A stretch of 64,000 nt of DNA from Rhea pennata (lineage: Eukaryota; Chordata; Aves; Rheiformes; Rheidae): the NCBI RefSeq assembly GCF_028389875.1, contig NC_084676.1, forward strand, positions 8,370,001 to 8,434,000. Direction: 5' to 3'. The notes under the pieces were generated by a model. The model was not told where the DNA came from. It was given only the letters and a program-made list of their open reading frames with translations, and did no database searches. This document shows positions 1 to 13,505 of this stretch, one piece after another. The stretch's first letter is position 1. Each line of letters begins with the position of its first letter. Position numbers and translations under genes: made by a program.

Positions 1-3000
1 GATTAAACTTTCTTGATTACTCTCTCCTAATGAAATGGGTAACATCTCATTTTATTATTTACTTGAACCATTACATAGATTTTGCTTCTCCTTAACCTAC
101 CATTTAAACTTTTTTCTATCAGAGATTTTTACTTTTTGCTTGCTATATATTAGAAAATAATTCTGATCACAATTACTGTGGTGTATATTTTAGGAACACT
201 AACCAGTCAATGCTCAGTAACCTCTTTTCATTCCTTGTCTCGGTTTTACGTCTTAGTGCTATAGGTGAGGAAAAAAACAGAAAACAAACCAATTCTTGTT
301 CTTATTTATATTTTGTTTCTGTTTCTCTGGAGCTTTGATTCAGATTTTCATTTTCCTCTTCAGGACAGCAGTGCATTGGAGTGAGATTTGTAGGTTTTTG
401 GCAGTAACTCCCAAATCCCTACCCTGGTCAGTATGCAGCAGCACAAGCCTAGATCTCACGTTAGTGTTTTCCTAGCTTGCTTTTTTGTTTTATCTACCTA
501 GTTTGGGCTTGTGGATTTTTCTTTTATTGCTAATAAAAAGATCGGACTTGTATCTGCACTGATCTACTATTTTCATCATATAAGCACAGGAAGAGAAATG
601 ATACTATAATCCACTTTGAATCACATTATAGAAATCCTCATTAATCGAGGCTTTCTCTTTAGTCACCTCATAAGACTAGGTAGATACTTTTGCCTAAAAA
701 CTGCCACCCAAGTAGGCAATAGAGCTACTAAATATTGCTGAAGCCTTCTATTTCTCCCTAGTTGAAAATGTTATTTTACTGAATACCTTTCACCTGTATT
801 CTAGCCTGGTTTCATCATTAATTTTTTTTTCTTTTTACAACATAACTCAGCATCATATTTGCAACTTGAACTATAGCAAATTATTCAAATTGCTGTTGAA
901 TATTGATGTGCCAAAAGCCCACAGCTATAAGCCACATTGTTTCCAACTCTGAAAGCATAAAAGTCTAAAGCTAGATAGTTCAAGTTGATTTTTCTAATGA
1001 TGACTGCAGTTTTTCCTGAGATCCTTTGGCCAGAAAGGAGCGGATAATGGCAATTATCTTGATTAAAGTGCAGAAATGTTTTTTTTTCCAGATGTCTAAT
1101 TCCTTCAAATGCATCAGAAATTAAATCTGGTTAATTGTTTATACGTTGGTTCAATTACTACGATAACAAAAGACTTGATATAGCTGAAGATTTCTTAGAT
1201 AACTTAAAATCACTACTTGGTTTCTCACCATGAATTGAAAATGAACACATACAAATAAAGCTAAATGACCTAGAATGCGTGTGAACATCCTCAGATTTCT
1301 TTATTAGGGAATGGGAGTTTGCTGCTGCTTTCTTGCTGCTGCAATCTCTTTGAATCCTCCCTTCTCTTGCATATAGGGCTTTTCCACTTTGGTACTTTTT
1401 TTTTTTCCATCCAAGTCTCTAAAATTCAATAATGTGCTGTTTTTTCCCTGCTAGATCTCACTGCCCATGTTTTTGTCTTTTGTACAAAATATACCTTTTT
1501 CTAAGGTACAATGCTCCTGAACATTTTTTCAGGAATGAAAGCAATTAGCATGAAAGGACAACACAGGATGAAAGCACTGATCAGAAATGAGGAGATGCCT
1601 AGCATAATACTTTCTTCTTAGGACAGTAATCCTTAGTCTGTATTCCTATTATAAAGCTGTATCTGTAAATATTAACTTGAGAAAGTAAAGTAATTGGAGT
1701 TGATGGTGGATCTTATAGCTCTCTAATTCTACCTTAAGAGGAAGACTTAGCCCTAGAACTCTGCCCAACCTTTACATATTGTGCATTTTAGGTGATCTAA
1801 AATACAAAGAATGGCACCAACCTCTGTAATACTCATTTTTTCTTACATCCATCCTTAAAAGAATGCTGTTTTTTCTCCTCAAAGGTGACAACTTGTCCTA
1901 GCACACACTCCTTTTCTCCTTCACCACTTTCACCATGTCAGCATACTCCAGTATCTGTTTTTCCAAAAAGAAGTCTGCTGTGAAGATGTTTGCCAATTAT
2001 TTGTAGCTGGTATCAAGTTTCTCTTTGTATTATTCAGGCAGCACAAGACAGGCTTTGAAGATGAGAGAATTTGTTTTATATAGCAGAACACACCTAAGCT
2101 TTATAATAAATTTCTTAAACTCAGGAAGCTGAGAAGGATTAAGTCAGCTATTCATTTCCTGTGAATAACTTGATATCACATTAGTAATAGTAGTTACAAA
2201 ACTGTTTTAGTCATCATGTTATATCTTTCATATTTATTTAAAATATTTAACAGGCTATTTTCATATACTGTTAGTTCAGATCCTTATGGTGTATAACATA
2301 CGTTGGAATTGTATTTCTTTTTTTTAGATTGAAACAATGTCACTTGGCCCTTCCTAAGTCAAATTTTTCAATTCAAAACAAACTGTACATTATTGACTCG
2401 AACACTTTGATTCTGGGCAGTGTGAGGTGTTCAAAGTACCTGTTCACTAAATATAATCTAGTGGAAGTAAAATTCAGTGTGTGTTTGGCATTCTTTAGGG
2501 ACAAACGCATTCCATATGTTTAGAAAAGGATAAAAGATCTAGTCAGAAATATGTGGTACATTATTCATCACTTGTTATAATACCAAATATGGGAACACCT
2601 GACCTAGTATATCATCTTAAGACTTTACAAAGTGACAAAGCACTAACAGCTGTAAACTGTGGTCTGATGAGGCTCTTGGTGAGAAGCACAGAATTGCTGC
2701 TTTTGCTGCAGTGAAGGACATTAAAGTTGCTAGATCTCCCGTAATACATGAATGAACAAACATTCCAAACTATTTCATTCCAAACTTAGAAAAAAATGAA
2801 AGTTCTGGTGCTGAAGATAGTTTGGTGATTTGTCACACCATCTTACAGTGAATAACAAAATGTTTTTGCTCTAAACTCTAAATTTTGTGAAATCCAAAGA
2901 CAGTGTTGGATAGGAATATGTAGCTTGGAACAAGCACAAGGGCAGTAGCTAGTTGCCTATTCCTTTCTATGATTTACTGTCTCCTTTGGATAGATCAGAG

Positions 3001-4049
3001 ATGGCTAAATGTTTTTTGGCATTTAGACCATATACAGTCATTACAAGTCACAGCTCTGGGGCACTTCTGTCCCAGGACTCCTGCTCCCTAATTCTGACGT
3101 AGGTTGCCTGTAGCCAGTAAATCTTCCCCCAAGCCCTTTGTGCATGTTAATCCAGCAGTCCCTTATGGCACAAAACAATCTGTCATTTCAGTTTTGTTCT
3201 GGGTCTATTTCCTATTTGTAGCCCTAACAACTCTTGGCAACAGCAAGAGCAAACTAAAGCAGGTAATTGAAGGTTTAGCAAAATAAAGGGAATCTGCAAG
3301 TAAATTCTAGCACCGGTGGTCCATAGATATCACAAAAAGCTGTATTATTTCCATTTATTATTTTAACAGGATAAACCTTTGTGTAGACAGTGAAGGAGCA
3401 GCCTGCAAGGGCCCGTGACCCAAAGTTGTTTAGCCATCCCCGTTTCAGTAGTTAACCATGTGTAAAGATGTGGTATCTGGCCATCACATTTGGCCACCTT
3501 TCCTTTCACAGTCCAAGTGACCAGACCCCATTGAGGTCAGCACAGTTAACTTGAGAAAGTTTGGAGAACAAGGCCTTCAAATCAGATACACATGTCGTAA
3601 GATAGTTATTTATGGAGAAAGATGGAAGAAAAAAGGTGAAGAAGAGTAGCAAAGCAGAATGAAAGCTTTGCATCTATTGTGAGCTGAAACTGAATCTGGC
3701 TTCCAGGTTAGGGATGGAATTGCCGTTTGTACCTGCAAATATCTCACCATTTCTCACTGTGGCAAACTGGAGGCAAGTTTTGGTGTTACTGAAGTATGTG
3801 TCACTCGTGGGGTGACTGCTGTGCCCCATTTAAGATCGTGGTCACAGCTTAGGCCACAAGATAGAGCTTGGCTCTCCCCTGCTGTGCGGCAGGCTGCTCA
3901 CATGGCCGTGTTGTGCCCAGCAAAGCGAGGGGTGCTCCAGCTGGGCAGAGCGAGCGGAGCTGGAAAGCACAGCAGCCCCGCTGGCTGCCGTGCCTTGTCT
4001 CAGTGGCTCTAAGTGCAGTGATGTGCAAGCATGCTGTTTTCAGGTACTG

Positions 4050-4052
<3 letters not shown>

Positions 4053-4094
<42 letters not shown>
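4053..4094. repeat. 42-T homopolymer
   Basis: Uninterrupted T run in the 3' flank. There is no target-site duplication or retrocopy visible beside it. Confidence 0.95.
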
Positions 4095-4097
<3 letters not shown>

Positions 4098-4643
4098 GAT
4101 ATTAGACTAGAATAAACATTGATTTACTTTTTGAGGCTGTTTATGTTGATATTAATGTGTCAATAATTACAATGATGTAAATGAGATGCAGTCAGTATAT
4201 TCCTATTTCAAGTGCAAGGAAAGGGAGAGAGCCCTTTGGATAAAATACACAGAAAGAAAAAAAGGGCAGGGTGAAGATGCAGGGAGGTTTTCAGACAACC
4301 TTCTGGTGTGGTGCACCATTGAAGTCTATGGAAAGAACTTAATAAATTGAATCTAAACTCACTGTCTCGGCAGAGGGTCCAGCTGATGAACAGTGGGCTC
4401 TTGTACCTGAGCTCCCAGACTTTTCAAAATTATTGCAAAAAAAGAAAGGATACTTGAAGTGGATGCCCAACCCCAAACTCTGATTTTCCTATAGCAGGAA
4501 GTTGTGTGATAGGGTCCTCTTCATTACTGCTACTGTGTTAGTAGTTAACTAGAAAATAAAGTTTGAGTGCAAATGATCATTGAAGCTGAAGAGGAAAGAA
4601 GAGCCACTTCAAGTTGAGGGTGAAAGAGCACGTGCATGCAAAA

Positions 4644-4645
<2 letters not shown>

Positions 4646-4692
<47 letters not shown>

Positions 4693-4720
4693 GCTATATA
4701 TATATGTAGATATATATTTA
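4646..4720. repeat. Compound microsatellite (TC)n(AC)n(TA)n
   Basis: Three dinucleotide blocks in succession, with small interruptions in the TA part. Confidence 0.9.
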
Positions 4721-6467
4721 AATACATTCAAGGTATATCTGCAGAATTTTAAAATTGATTAGAGGGTTAGGACAGTTTCACTGGAGTTGAGGTAGGAGAG
4801 CATTCTTGTTATCCCACAGTTTCAGCTGTACATATATACTGAAAACAGTTGTTCTTCCCTAAGGATGTTCTGCCCTTGGCAAAGGCTCAGAGCTAATGCA
4901 AATCTGTTTAAGGGTCAGTAGATTTTACACTGTTTCTGCAATGTTAGTCATACAAACGTTTTTAAACGTATTTTGTACAAATCTGCACTCAACAATTTTC
5001 CCCTGGGCAAACAGTAATTAGAGGCAACGATTTAAAATTAAAAAAAAAAAAAAAATCTTGTTATCCACCTCTCTATGACTTGGTACAAGATCTTATTTGA
5101 TGTTTACTGCACAGCAGACTCAGTGACCTCCTTGGAAGACTATTGCCATAAGGCAACTGGTTGTATTTAGTAATCTTCTGCACCAGCAGTTTTGCCTTTT
5201 GGGCTCCGAAACTGATTTTCCTCATCTTGGCATGTCTTTACAGCTATGCCCCTTGACCTATGGCACTGTACTGGCCAGTGGCAGAAGTAGTAGAGGAAAT
5301 GCAACTCCAACGAGTGATTTCTAGGACATCAGAAGCGGCAGCTTCATGAGTACAGCAAGTTGAGACAGTTTTTGTGCAGTATGTTACAGCTGGGAATCGA
5401 TCATCAAAGAGGCAGTTCAAGTTTAGGAAAGTTCCCTCTTTCATAGAACTGCCCCCCTGCAAGACAAGGGACGTGTCTACCCTCTGAATGCACAGCCCAA
5501 AGGTGTTTTAGACTTCTGCTAAGCTTCTTATAAACTGTGTAAGAACCATTTAGATCTTAGATTTTGATTACAGGGACATACTGGGATGAAAAGTCTGCAT
5601 AAAATGAATTCCCTTTTTGCTTAAAATGATCTTTAACAAGCTGCTTCCACTACAATATTCTCTAGTGCTGGTTCAACTTTTCACTATTAAGAGTCATTCT
5701 ACTGCTGAGACTCCTAATATACATAAATATAGTCATTTCTGTAGTGAGATTTTCAGCATTTCATACTTTTTTCTAACTATCTGCCTCTTCCCACTTTGTA
5801 TAACACTTACTGCTGAGAAGTTAAGATCACTTGCTGCAGATTGTTTGCTATTATAACTAATAATACATGTCTAAGGGTCACATAAGAAACCTGGGAGAGC
5901 AGAATGAATCCCTGGCTGATTTCTTCAGTCTCAGTGAACCACAGGTTAATAATTCTTACAAATCTTGAGATGTTTGTAAGCAGACTAGCATTATCATCAC
6001 TGTTTTACTAATGAAGGAATACTATCCTAGAAAGAAAAAGTGACTTACCTGCCTTCATCCAGAAAAAGTTTAGGTCCTTGGAATTTTAATCCATAGTTGA
6101 GCTGTTAGATTATGTAACTTGAATGATGGTGATGTGACTGTGGTATTTCCTTTGTTGTGCAAAACGACTCCAAGTCACCTTAGATGAGCAGATCCTCAAA
6201 TCTCAGTTAACCAGAGTGAGCAGTTACTGTGACCAACAAGTCACGGTCTGATCTGTCCTTGTTTTCACCTACGGAGGTCTGAGTTTCTCAAGCAGAAAAG
6301 GGATCTCGGCATACATCCAATGTAATGGTTTCTTCTTGGCCTTTTTGAAGCATACCAGTGTAACTGTGGAAATAATCAAACTAATACTGTGCACATCTAG
6401 TAAGAACATTTCAATCATAGGGAACAAAGATTTGTCTTAGGATTTTTGATTCCCCTTTGGGGCAAAG

Positions 6468-6513
6468 GTTTGGGTGAGATTGTTTCCTGAAGTCCTTTCC
6501 AGCCTTATCTTCC
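6468..6513 (+). mobile_element. Possible decayed CR1 3' end
   Basis: GATTGTTTCCTGAAGTCC then TTTCCAGCC resembles the CR1 tail but with many differences. No terminal repeats were found. Confidence 0.35.
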
Positions 6514-9086
6514 AATGGTGCCACAGTGTCCTTTGGGATACTGCCACAAGACAGTCCAGCATTTAGGCATTCTCCCAGAAATTTGTGGCTGACTTATATC
6601 CCTGCCATATCTCTCATGAAGGCAGACTCAGGTGGGTCAGCTGCAACCTGTGGGGAAGCAAACCTGGGCAATGCAGCTGGCAGAGGATCATCTCCCTCAC
6701 CACCCTTAGAGCGCAGGTTGCATGCTGGCTCCTGCCAAAGCGGTGGCCTGACCTGGAGTCCCTGATCTTAGCATGGACAGTGGGAAGAGCCTCACCTTGA
6801 AAGGGCAGCTATGTGGCTGCTACCACATCATCTGCACCCCTCTGCAGTTTGGGTATGTGTTCACTCTTTGTTAGCCTCCCCTATCCCACCTCTGACTTTA
6901 CAGCCTTCAATTCCTTCTTGTATGACACTAGCAACATTCCTCCATGAGCCTGTTCCTCAGTTTGCTATGTGTATGTTGATGGGAACAGTATGTGCATTAT
7001 TCTAACTGCGCAGAGGACTTGGACTGCCTGCATGGGGTCTCAAGTGACAGACCTGAAATGTCAGACAAGTTCTTTTTTGCTACCTCTGAAAACTTGTAAT
7101 GGTAGTTATGAGATACTTTTGATCAGGGACTGAAGGCAAAATGCATTAGAATTCAGCTTCTGATGTGTTGGTTTCCTATTCAAGATGCTTCATTAAACCG
7201 ATCTTGAAGCAAGTTTTCTTTACTTTAATAATATGTGTCGTCCAGCCACAATTATGATGTGAAGAGGATGTGGATGATTTGCCATTTACATTGACCATAG
7301 TTTCAGATATCATCAGTCTTTCTCTACTAAGCATACATTCCTAGCTATTAAATGCTAGCTATAATAAAACAAAATAATAGCTAATAATCCTTGTAGCTTG
7401 CCTGCAATACATAAGTATAATAGCTTGTCTGACATTTTTTAGAGCCAATATTTACCTTTATTGCTGGTAAGTGCCTCCCAAGACTCATTATTCATGTAAT
7501 TCTTATTAAGAGGGAGTAGTAAAACAGCCTGTTGTCTTACAACTCTTGTTGTTAAGTACACTGTATTTAGTAATAAATCAGTCAACTTGTGCTACACGAG
7601 AGAATTATTATTAGCCTTTATCTCTAGACATTTATAAATAAATGAATCATGTTTATTTATAGACTTTTCGTTTACTTGAGGTAGCCAGATAAAACCAGCA
7701 CTACTTTAGGTATATTTTATTTCTTGAAGTTTGCTTATTCCTACCCTTTCAGCCTATGCTTGTAACAAAATTAATATTCTTTTTTATCTTTTATTTTGCA
7801 ATAAACCAATATTTAGGGACAATTTTATAGCAACATGTTAAAAGATAACTAATATTGGTTCTCGAATAATGTGATAGAAATACCTCACAGAACTGAGTTA
7901 CTTGAAACTGTTATTTCCAGTGCCATTATTAAGGCTTGATACAGAAAGATGATAATTAACTTGTGTCTCTAATTTGTCTGATCCGTGGCTCCACACAGAT
8001 CTATGACAACCCTCAATATAAATTTCAAGCTCTGTTATATATTTAAGAAAAGTTTTGACAGCAGTATGAATATAGGAAATTTGTTTCTCCTTCAAAGACT
8101 TGAAACCCATGTTTATGTGGCTTAGCACTTACATATTTGTGGAACTGTTCATGTTTCTGGAAGAATATGATTTTTAGCTTGATACCCTGGAAAAATCCAG
8201 ACCAAGAAAACATTGTCAGCTGGTACTGCTGCAATGCCTAATTCTCTTTCTCTTCCTGTTACAAATTGCTATAGCTTCACCAGTATACTTTTTAAAAGTA
8301 ATTTTACATGTAGCTAAAAATATTGAGTGAGGTTTTCATAAACATCTAGCACTGCTTTAATTTTGCCCTTCACTATAGTAAAGGGTTTTGGTTGTGTTCT
8401 ATTACTGCATTTGATAGGTGAAGGCTAACGCTGTCTGGGGGTTTTTAATCATCAAGACTAAAGCTATAATAAACATCTGAAAGTGAGCTGCTTATTTTAA
8501 CAACTTTCTATGTTATCCATACTGATCTTTCTCTCTTAGTGTTTTTTAAATTAATTTGCTCAAGTTTTAAACTTTTGACTGGGAGTTTTGGGCAAAATAT
8601 CCTCTACTCTAAGATCAGCTGTGTAGAAGCAGACGTTTTTGGCTCAGCCCCCTTGGTTGGAAAAGAAGGCCTGGATTGAGGGTGTTCATGAATGAATATT
8701 GCTGCTGAGATTCAGTAATTCAGTGACCAGAGCACAATTCTTCTGTATTCTTATAGAGCTGCTAGTGGGATCCTGGCTAGGCTCTTTTGGGAGTATTTGG
8801 AAGTATTTTGCAGTTTTCAATTGCAAAAAGACTCACCCTTTCTGGGAACCTGGCTGTTTTTCTGCTGCCTGGTGTAAGAGAAGTGCACTCGCGTATGAAA
8901 ATTCAGGCTTTACAGCTATATAAATATTGAATCAATGTATGCATTACTCTGTTCTTTTTTTTTTAATTTATTTCTGTGGACTTCCCACAGATGGGTAGTT
9001 ATGAGAGGATAGTCATGAGCAAGCTGTTAAAGGCCCCTGTGAACACTGCTGATGACTGAAGAACTTCCTCTTGCTTGGTCTAAACT

Positions 9087-9968
9087 GGCCCTTTCTTTTT
9101 TTCTTTTTTTCTTTTTCTTTTTTTCTTTTTCTTTTTTCTTTTTTTCTTTTTTCTTTTTTTCTTTTTTTCTTTTTTTCTTTTTCTTTTTTTCTTTTTCTTT
9201 TTTCTTTTTTTCTTTTTTCTTTTTTTCTTTTTTCTTTTTCTTTTTTTCTTTTTCTTTTTTTCTTTTTCTTTTTTTCTTTTTCTTTTTTTCTTTTTCTTTT
9301 TTTTTCTTTTTCTTTTTTTTTCTTTTTCTTTTTTTTCTTTTTCTTTTTTTTCTTTTTCTTTTTTTTTCTTTTTCTTTTTTTTTCTTTTTCTTTTTTTTTC
9401 TTTTTCTTTTTTTTTCTTTTTCTTTTTTTTTCTTTTTCTTTTTTTTTCTTTTTCTTTTTTTTTCTTTTTCTTTTTTTTTCTTTTTCTTTTTTTTTCTTTT
9501 TCTTTTTTTTTCTTTTTCTTTTTTTTTCTTTTTCTTTTTTTTTCTTTTTCTTTTTTTTTCTTTTTCTTTTTTTTTCTTTTTCTTTTTTTTTCTTTTTCTT
9601 TTTTTTTCTTTTTCTTTTTTTTTCTTTTTCTTTTTTTTTCTTTTTCTTTTTTTTTCTTTTTCTTTTTTTTTCTTTTTCTTTTTTTTTCTTTTTCTTTTTT
9701 TTTCTTTTTCTTTTTTTTTCTTTTTCTTTTTTTTTCTTTTTCTTTTTTTTTCTTTTTCTTTTTTTTTCTTTTTCTTTTTTTTCTTTTTCTTTTTTTTTCT
9801 TTTTCTTTTTTTTTCTTTTTCTTTTTTTTTCTTTTTCTTTTTTTTTCTTTTTCTTTTTTTTTCTTTTTCTTTTTTTTTCTTTTTCTTTTTTTTTCTTTTT
9901 CTTTTTTTTTCTTTTTCTTTTTTTTTCTTTTTCTTTTTTTTTCTTTTTCTTTTTTTTTCTTTTTTTCC
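9087..9968. repeat. Homopyrimidine tandem array, about 16-bp unit
   Basis: About 880 bases containing only C and T on the plus strand. From about 9306 to 9961 the unit is C-T5-C-T9 (16 bp), about 40 copies with a few 15-bp variants. From 9091 to 9300 the units are less regular, mixing T5, T6 and T7 blocks. It lies about 3.5 kb beyond the inferred 3' end of GABRA1. Roughly 300-residue Lys/Glu/Arg and Phe/Ser/Leu open frames exist in several frames only because the tract lacks stops. Confidence 0.97.
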
Positions 9969-11520
9969 AAATCAAATGTTGGCAAGGTAAGCTAGCGAGG
10001 AGCTGAGTAGAAATCAGGCTGATTTATAGTAGGAGTTTTCTTGAGAGTAGCTGTATGTAGCACATTTTTAAAAAAATCACTTTAGATGTCTTGTATAAAC
10101 GAAGAAGCAAAATCTTGCCAAGCCTACAGAGTTTTATATTAATCTGTGTATTTTTTTGTTGAATGCATAAGGCTCAGCTGAATGTTACTTGTAGTTACAA
10201 GAATATTTCACATGGCCATCTTAAAACTAATGTTTAATCTAAGACTCCCACACTGTTAGTTGCAGGGATATGCACTACTGCTTTTGAGGAAATAAAGATC
10301 TTTCTATTGCATTTCACTAGTTTTTATTTTATGGTTTTAGATGACCATGGAAGTTTTTCATATGTTGCATTTGTTGTGGAATTTATCCACAGCAAAATTT
10401 GTTCCATTAGTAAGTACTGCTACAATGGGGAACAGTCCTCGAACCTTTCAAACCATTTTTGCAGAAGTGCTGTTTGATCATTACAGGCAGTAATGGAATA
10501 GGAATCTTGAGTATTTAAGAAATTTACATTAATCCTCTAGGAGTGACATTTTTTTCTATGAGAGACTATAGTCACCTAGTGACTTAAGTGGGTGATCAAT
10601 ACTTGGAAAAATATATTATGTAGCAAAGAAAGTGCACTCTGGGCAATCCTTAACAAACTGTTTCTAGGGAAATTCAACATCTTAGGCCTAATTAAGATCC
10701 TCAGGCCTGTGCAACTTAAGGTTAATTATATACTTTGCATATGAGGGCACTTAGCAAGAAATTCATCGTATCTGTAGTCAAAATGCCCTTCATTTGAGAA
10801 AACTCGCTGAATGGCTATTTCTTCCTTTGAGAGTACATTCAAAAATGCAGTGCCCTTTGTCTGTCCGTCCGTCTGCAGCAGGTTTCTGAGGGGAAATGTC
10901 TCGAGTCTCTGGGTGAAATGTGTGTAACAGGCAGCTGCGTTGCAAGTGCAAAATCCACCCAGAATGTCTCCAAATGCCCCAAAGCAGTTTAACGAAATGA
11001 ATTTCTCAGCAGCTGTGAAGTCGGGCTGTCTGTTTAGATGGGCCTATGACCGGGCTGGGTGAGCCTGCAGGATCTTGTCATTTGGAGGCTTTTACCTCTC
11101 TTGTTGTATTTGACATAGTTTGTAATCAAATGTAACATGACAGCAACAGCTTGACAAGCTGATAATACACTTCACTTGCAAAATTCATGTGCTAAGAGTA
11201 CAAACACATTTTTATTTAAGCTATGTCATGTTTATGCATCGCAGGAGGATTGCTTTTTGCTGTAGATGTGTGAGTAGAAAGTCTGAAGGGATCTTGAGTT
11301 TCTACCTTTTAAAGTATGCTTGATATTTTTCCAACTGCTGCGAAGTTTACCTTTCCCCAGTCGCGCTAATTTATTTGGACAGTTATTCAAATACGAAGCA
11401 CAAACTGAAAGAGGTTCTTTGTTATTTGCTCCCTGAAGCATGTGTGCCCCGTTTTCTAGTCATTACTGTGTTTCATAACCTTTTGTTATTTCTGTATTGG
11501 TGGAGAATGGAAGGAGATTT

Positions 11521-11554
11521 AAAAAAAAAAAAGAAAGAAAGAAAGAAAGAAAAG
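11521..11554. repeat. A-run followed by (GAAA)n
   Basis: Twelve A residues, then about five GAAA units. Confidence 0.9.
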
Positions 11555-13499
11555 GAATTCAGTTTTTCAGGACTTGCATCTGTCAGTCCAAAAGAACATC
11601 ATTAGGAAAGTTTTTGGTTTGTTTCTCTTCATTCCCACAGTGTTAATGATTTTATGAGAAGGTCAAAGATTTTCTTCACCCTTGTTAGACCAGTTAACCA
11701 GTATGGTTAAGATGTGCACATTTTCATATGACTGTATGAAGCCTGGCTGCCTTTTGACACTTCCATTGCTTGGACTATCAACCAAGCGTTTAAGCACCTG
11801 TTTGCTCGTGGATATGTCAGCAGGAATCCAAAGCAAAGCTCACACGTGTGCTTCGGCACTGGAAGTGACACACTTCATTCTCTTGGCCACCTTATGTAAT
11901 ATTTTTTGATGTTAAATGCAGTCACCTGGTTCACCGCTTGCAACTCTGATAATGTGCTCTGCTAGCAAGATCAAAACAAGCAGAATGCATATGAAAAGCG
12001 ATCTTTCTCTATTACCTAATATGCAGGCAGTAGGAACAGGACTTAATTCTGGCTGGCAGCAGTCAGACTTCTCCATCATCTTTCCTTGTTTCCACAAGAG
12101 GTGGATTATGACAGAGAGGAAAAACAATATTTTATCCTCTCTGGGAAAAAGGATTAGAGAAGAAAAAAGATGACAGCAAGTTTCGATTGAGCTCAACTTG
12201 CTGTGCTACCTTCCTGCAGTGGCTTTGAGGGTTGATCCAAGCAAACCTGGAACAGTTTCCCTTGCTGCTGGCCTCAGAGTAACACAGCAATGCCATGCCA
12301 GGCTGCCACACTGGGACTGTCCTGTGACTGTCTGCAAATCCATCTCCTCGCGAGGCTCTTCAGCTCTCTGAGGTGGAGTGGTGCTGTATGTATTTCTCCA
12401 GGTCAAATCTTGTCACTTCTGTTCATTTTCACTCAAGCTATTCAGGTAAGATTCTGCCCAAAAATGCCTGAGCATGGACAAAGGAAAATGTGAGGACCCG
12501 CATGCACGCTCTGCATCTGGCGTGTAGACGTAGGAGGTGGCCGTTCAAACGGAGTCACTTGCCACACTCTTTACTGCTTCAGAAACAGGTTTCCATAGGG
12601 ATTCAGCTCCATGGAGTTAGGAGGAGAGGAGGCAAAGAATAGGGATTTGAACTGTAATATTCTCATTCAAAATATACTGAGGAAAACAGAAATAGTTAAT
12701 AGAATTTGAGCCTACATTAATATGACTTTCCTTGCCTTCCATTTTGAAGAATTCTTCTGTGGGACTCAAGTGAGTTAGAACATTATATATATTATTAAAT
12801 GTATTTGTATCAGCCTTTCCTGCTACTTGTCCACCAGGGAATCCATTAGTTGTCTTCCTTCCCCTTCAGAAGAGTGTGAACCACACTTCCCAGCAGCTTT
12901 CTCCCTGCAAAACTGAGAGTCCAGTTGCACTGGACTGACTTTTCCTCTCTATTTTTCTGTGTGGAGAAGAATGAAGGCTTTGACAATGAAGGTTTTCAAT
13001 ACGCTTGTTAGAATACTATCTCCACAACTCACTAAATAAGTGAAATAGTATTTTTACAGCCTGAGGTTCTATTCTGACAGTCTTTCTTAAATCCTGTATA
13101 TTTAAATAGTGGTCTATAACAAAAACACACATACTGTACCTTTCTGATTCATCTGTCATTTTAATTGGGAGACAGTGTTTTTTTTTTTTTTCCTGTTCTT
13201 ACTAAACCTTAAAAACTGTTCATCTGATTCTGTTTATTGCTCCACTGGATATACATTATGCAGATGGAACTATCTGTTTTTGAATGCCAGATCATATTTC
13301 AGAAACATTTTTGTTATTATATTTGTCCCAGGAAAACACTGGGCAGAAAATTACAATCATTAAAGCTGCACTCACTTCCGAATCCACAGAAATTAAGCTT
13401 TTTGAATGAATAGCAATGTATCAAGAAATGTGTCGTAAAAGACAGTAACTAAAGAAAACCAAAGTAAAACATTCACTTTCATTATTGAACATTTTTAGC

Positions 13500-13505
13500 T
13501 TTATT
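13500..13505 (-). terminator. GABRA1: Candidate distal polyadenylation signal
   Basis: AATAAA on the minus strand, within AATAATAAAGC. It is followed within about 40 bases by a T-rich stretch (GTTTTACTTTGGTTTTC) suitable as a downstream element. Cleavage would fall near 13480. Confidence 0.5.

Larger units (their letters stand above)
1..13479. other. 3' flank of GABRA1, no gene seen
   Basis: AT-rich non-coding sequence. All open frames are short and have no recognised domains. It contains the repeats listed separately, a small GC-rich patch at about 3885-3990, and a stretch at 10850-11200 with a mixed, non-repetitive texture that could be conserved non-coding DNA. GABRG2 is expected beyond the left edge but is not visible. 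Confidence 0.7.

Noticed and set aside
4053..4094. Poly-A tail of a processed pseudogene
   Set aside because: The neighbouring sequence shows no recognisable coding remnant and no flanking duplication.
9013..9990. Open frames of about 300 residues rich in Lys/Glu/Arg or Phe/Ser/Leu
   Set aside because: They arise in several frames on both strands because the homopyrimidine array has no stop codons. Composition is purely repeat-driven.
1..13479. An exon of GABRG2 at the left side
   Set aside because: No segment resembling the gamma-2 subunit (Cys-loop, M1-M4) was found among the open frames here.
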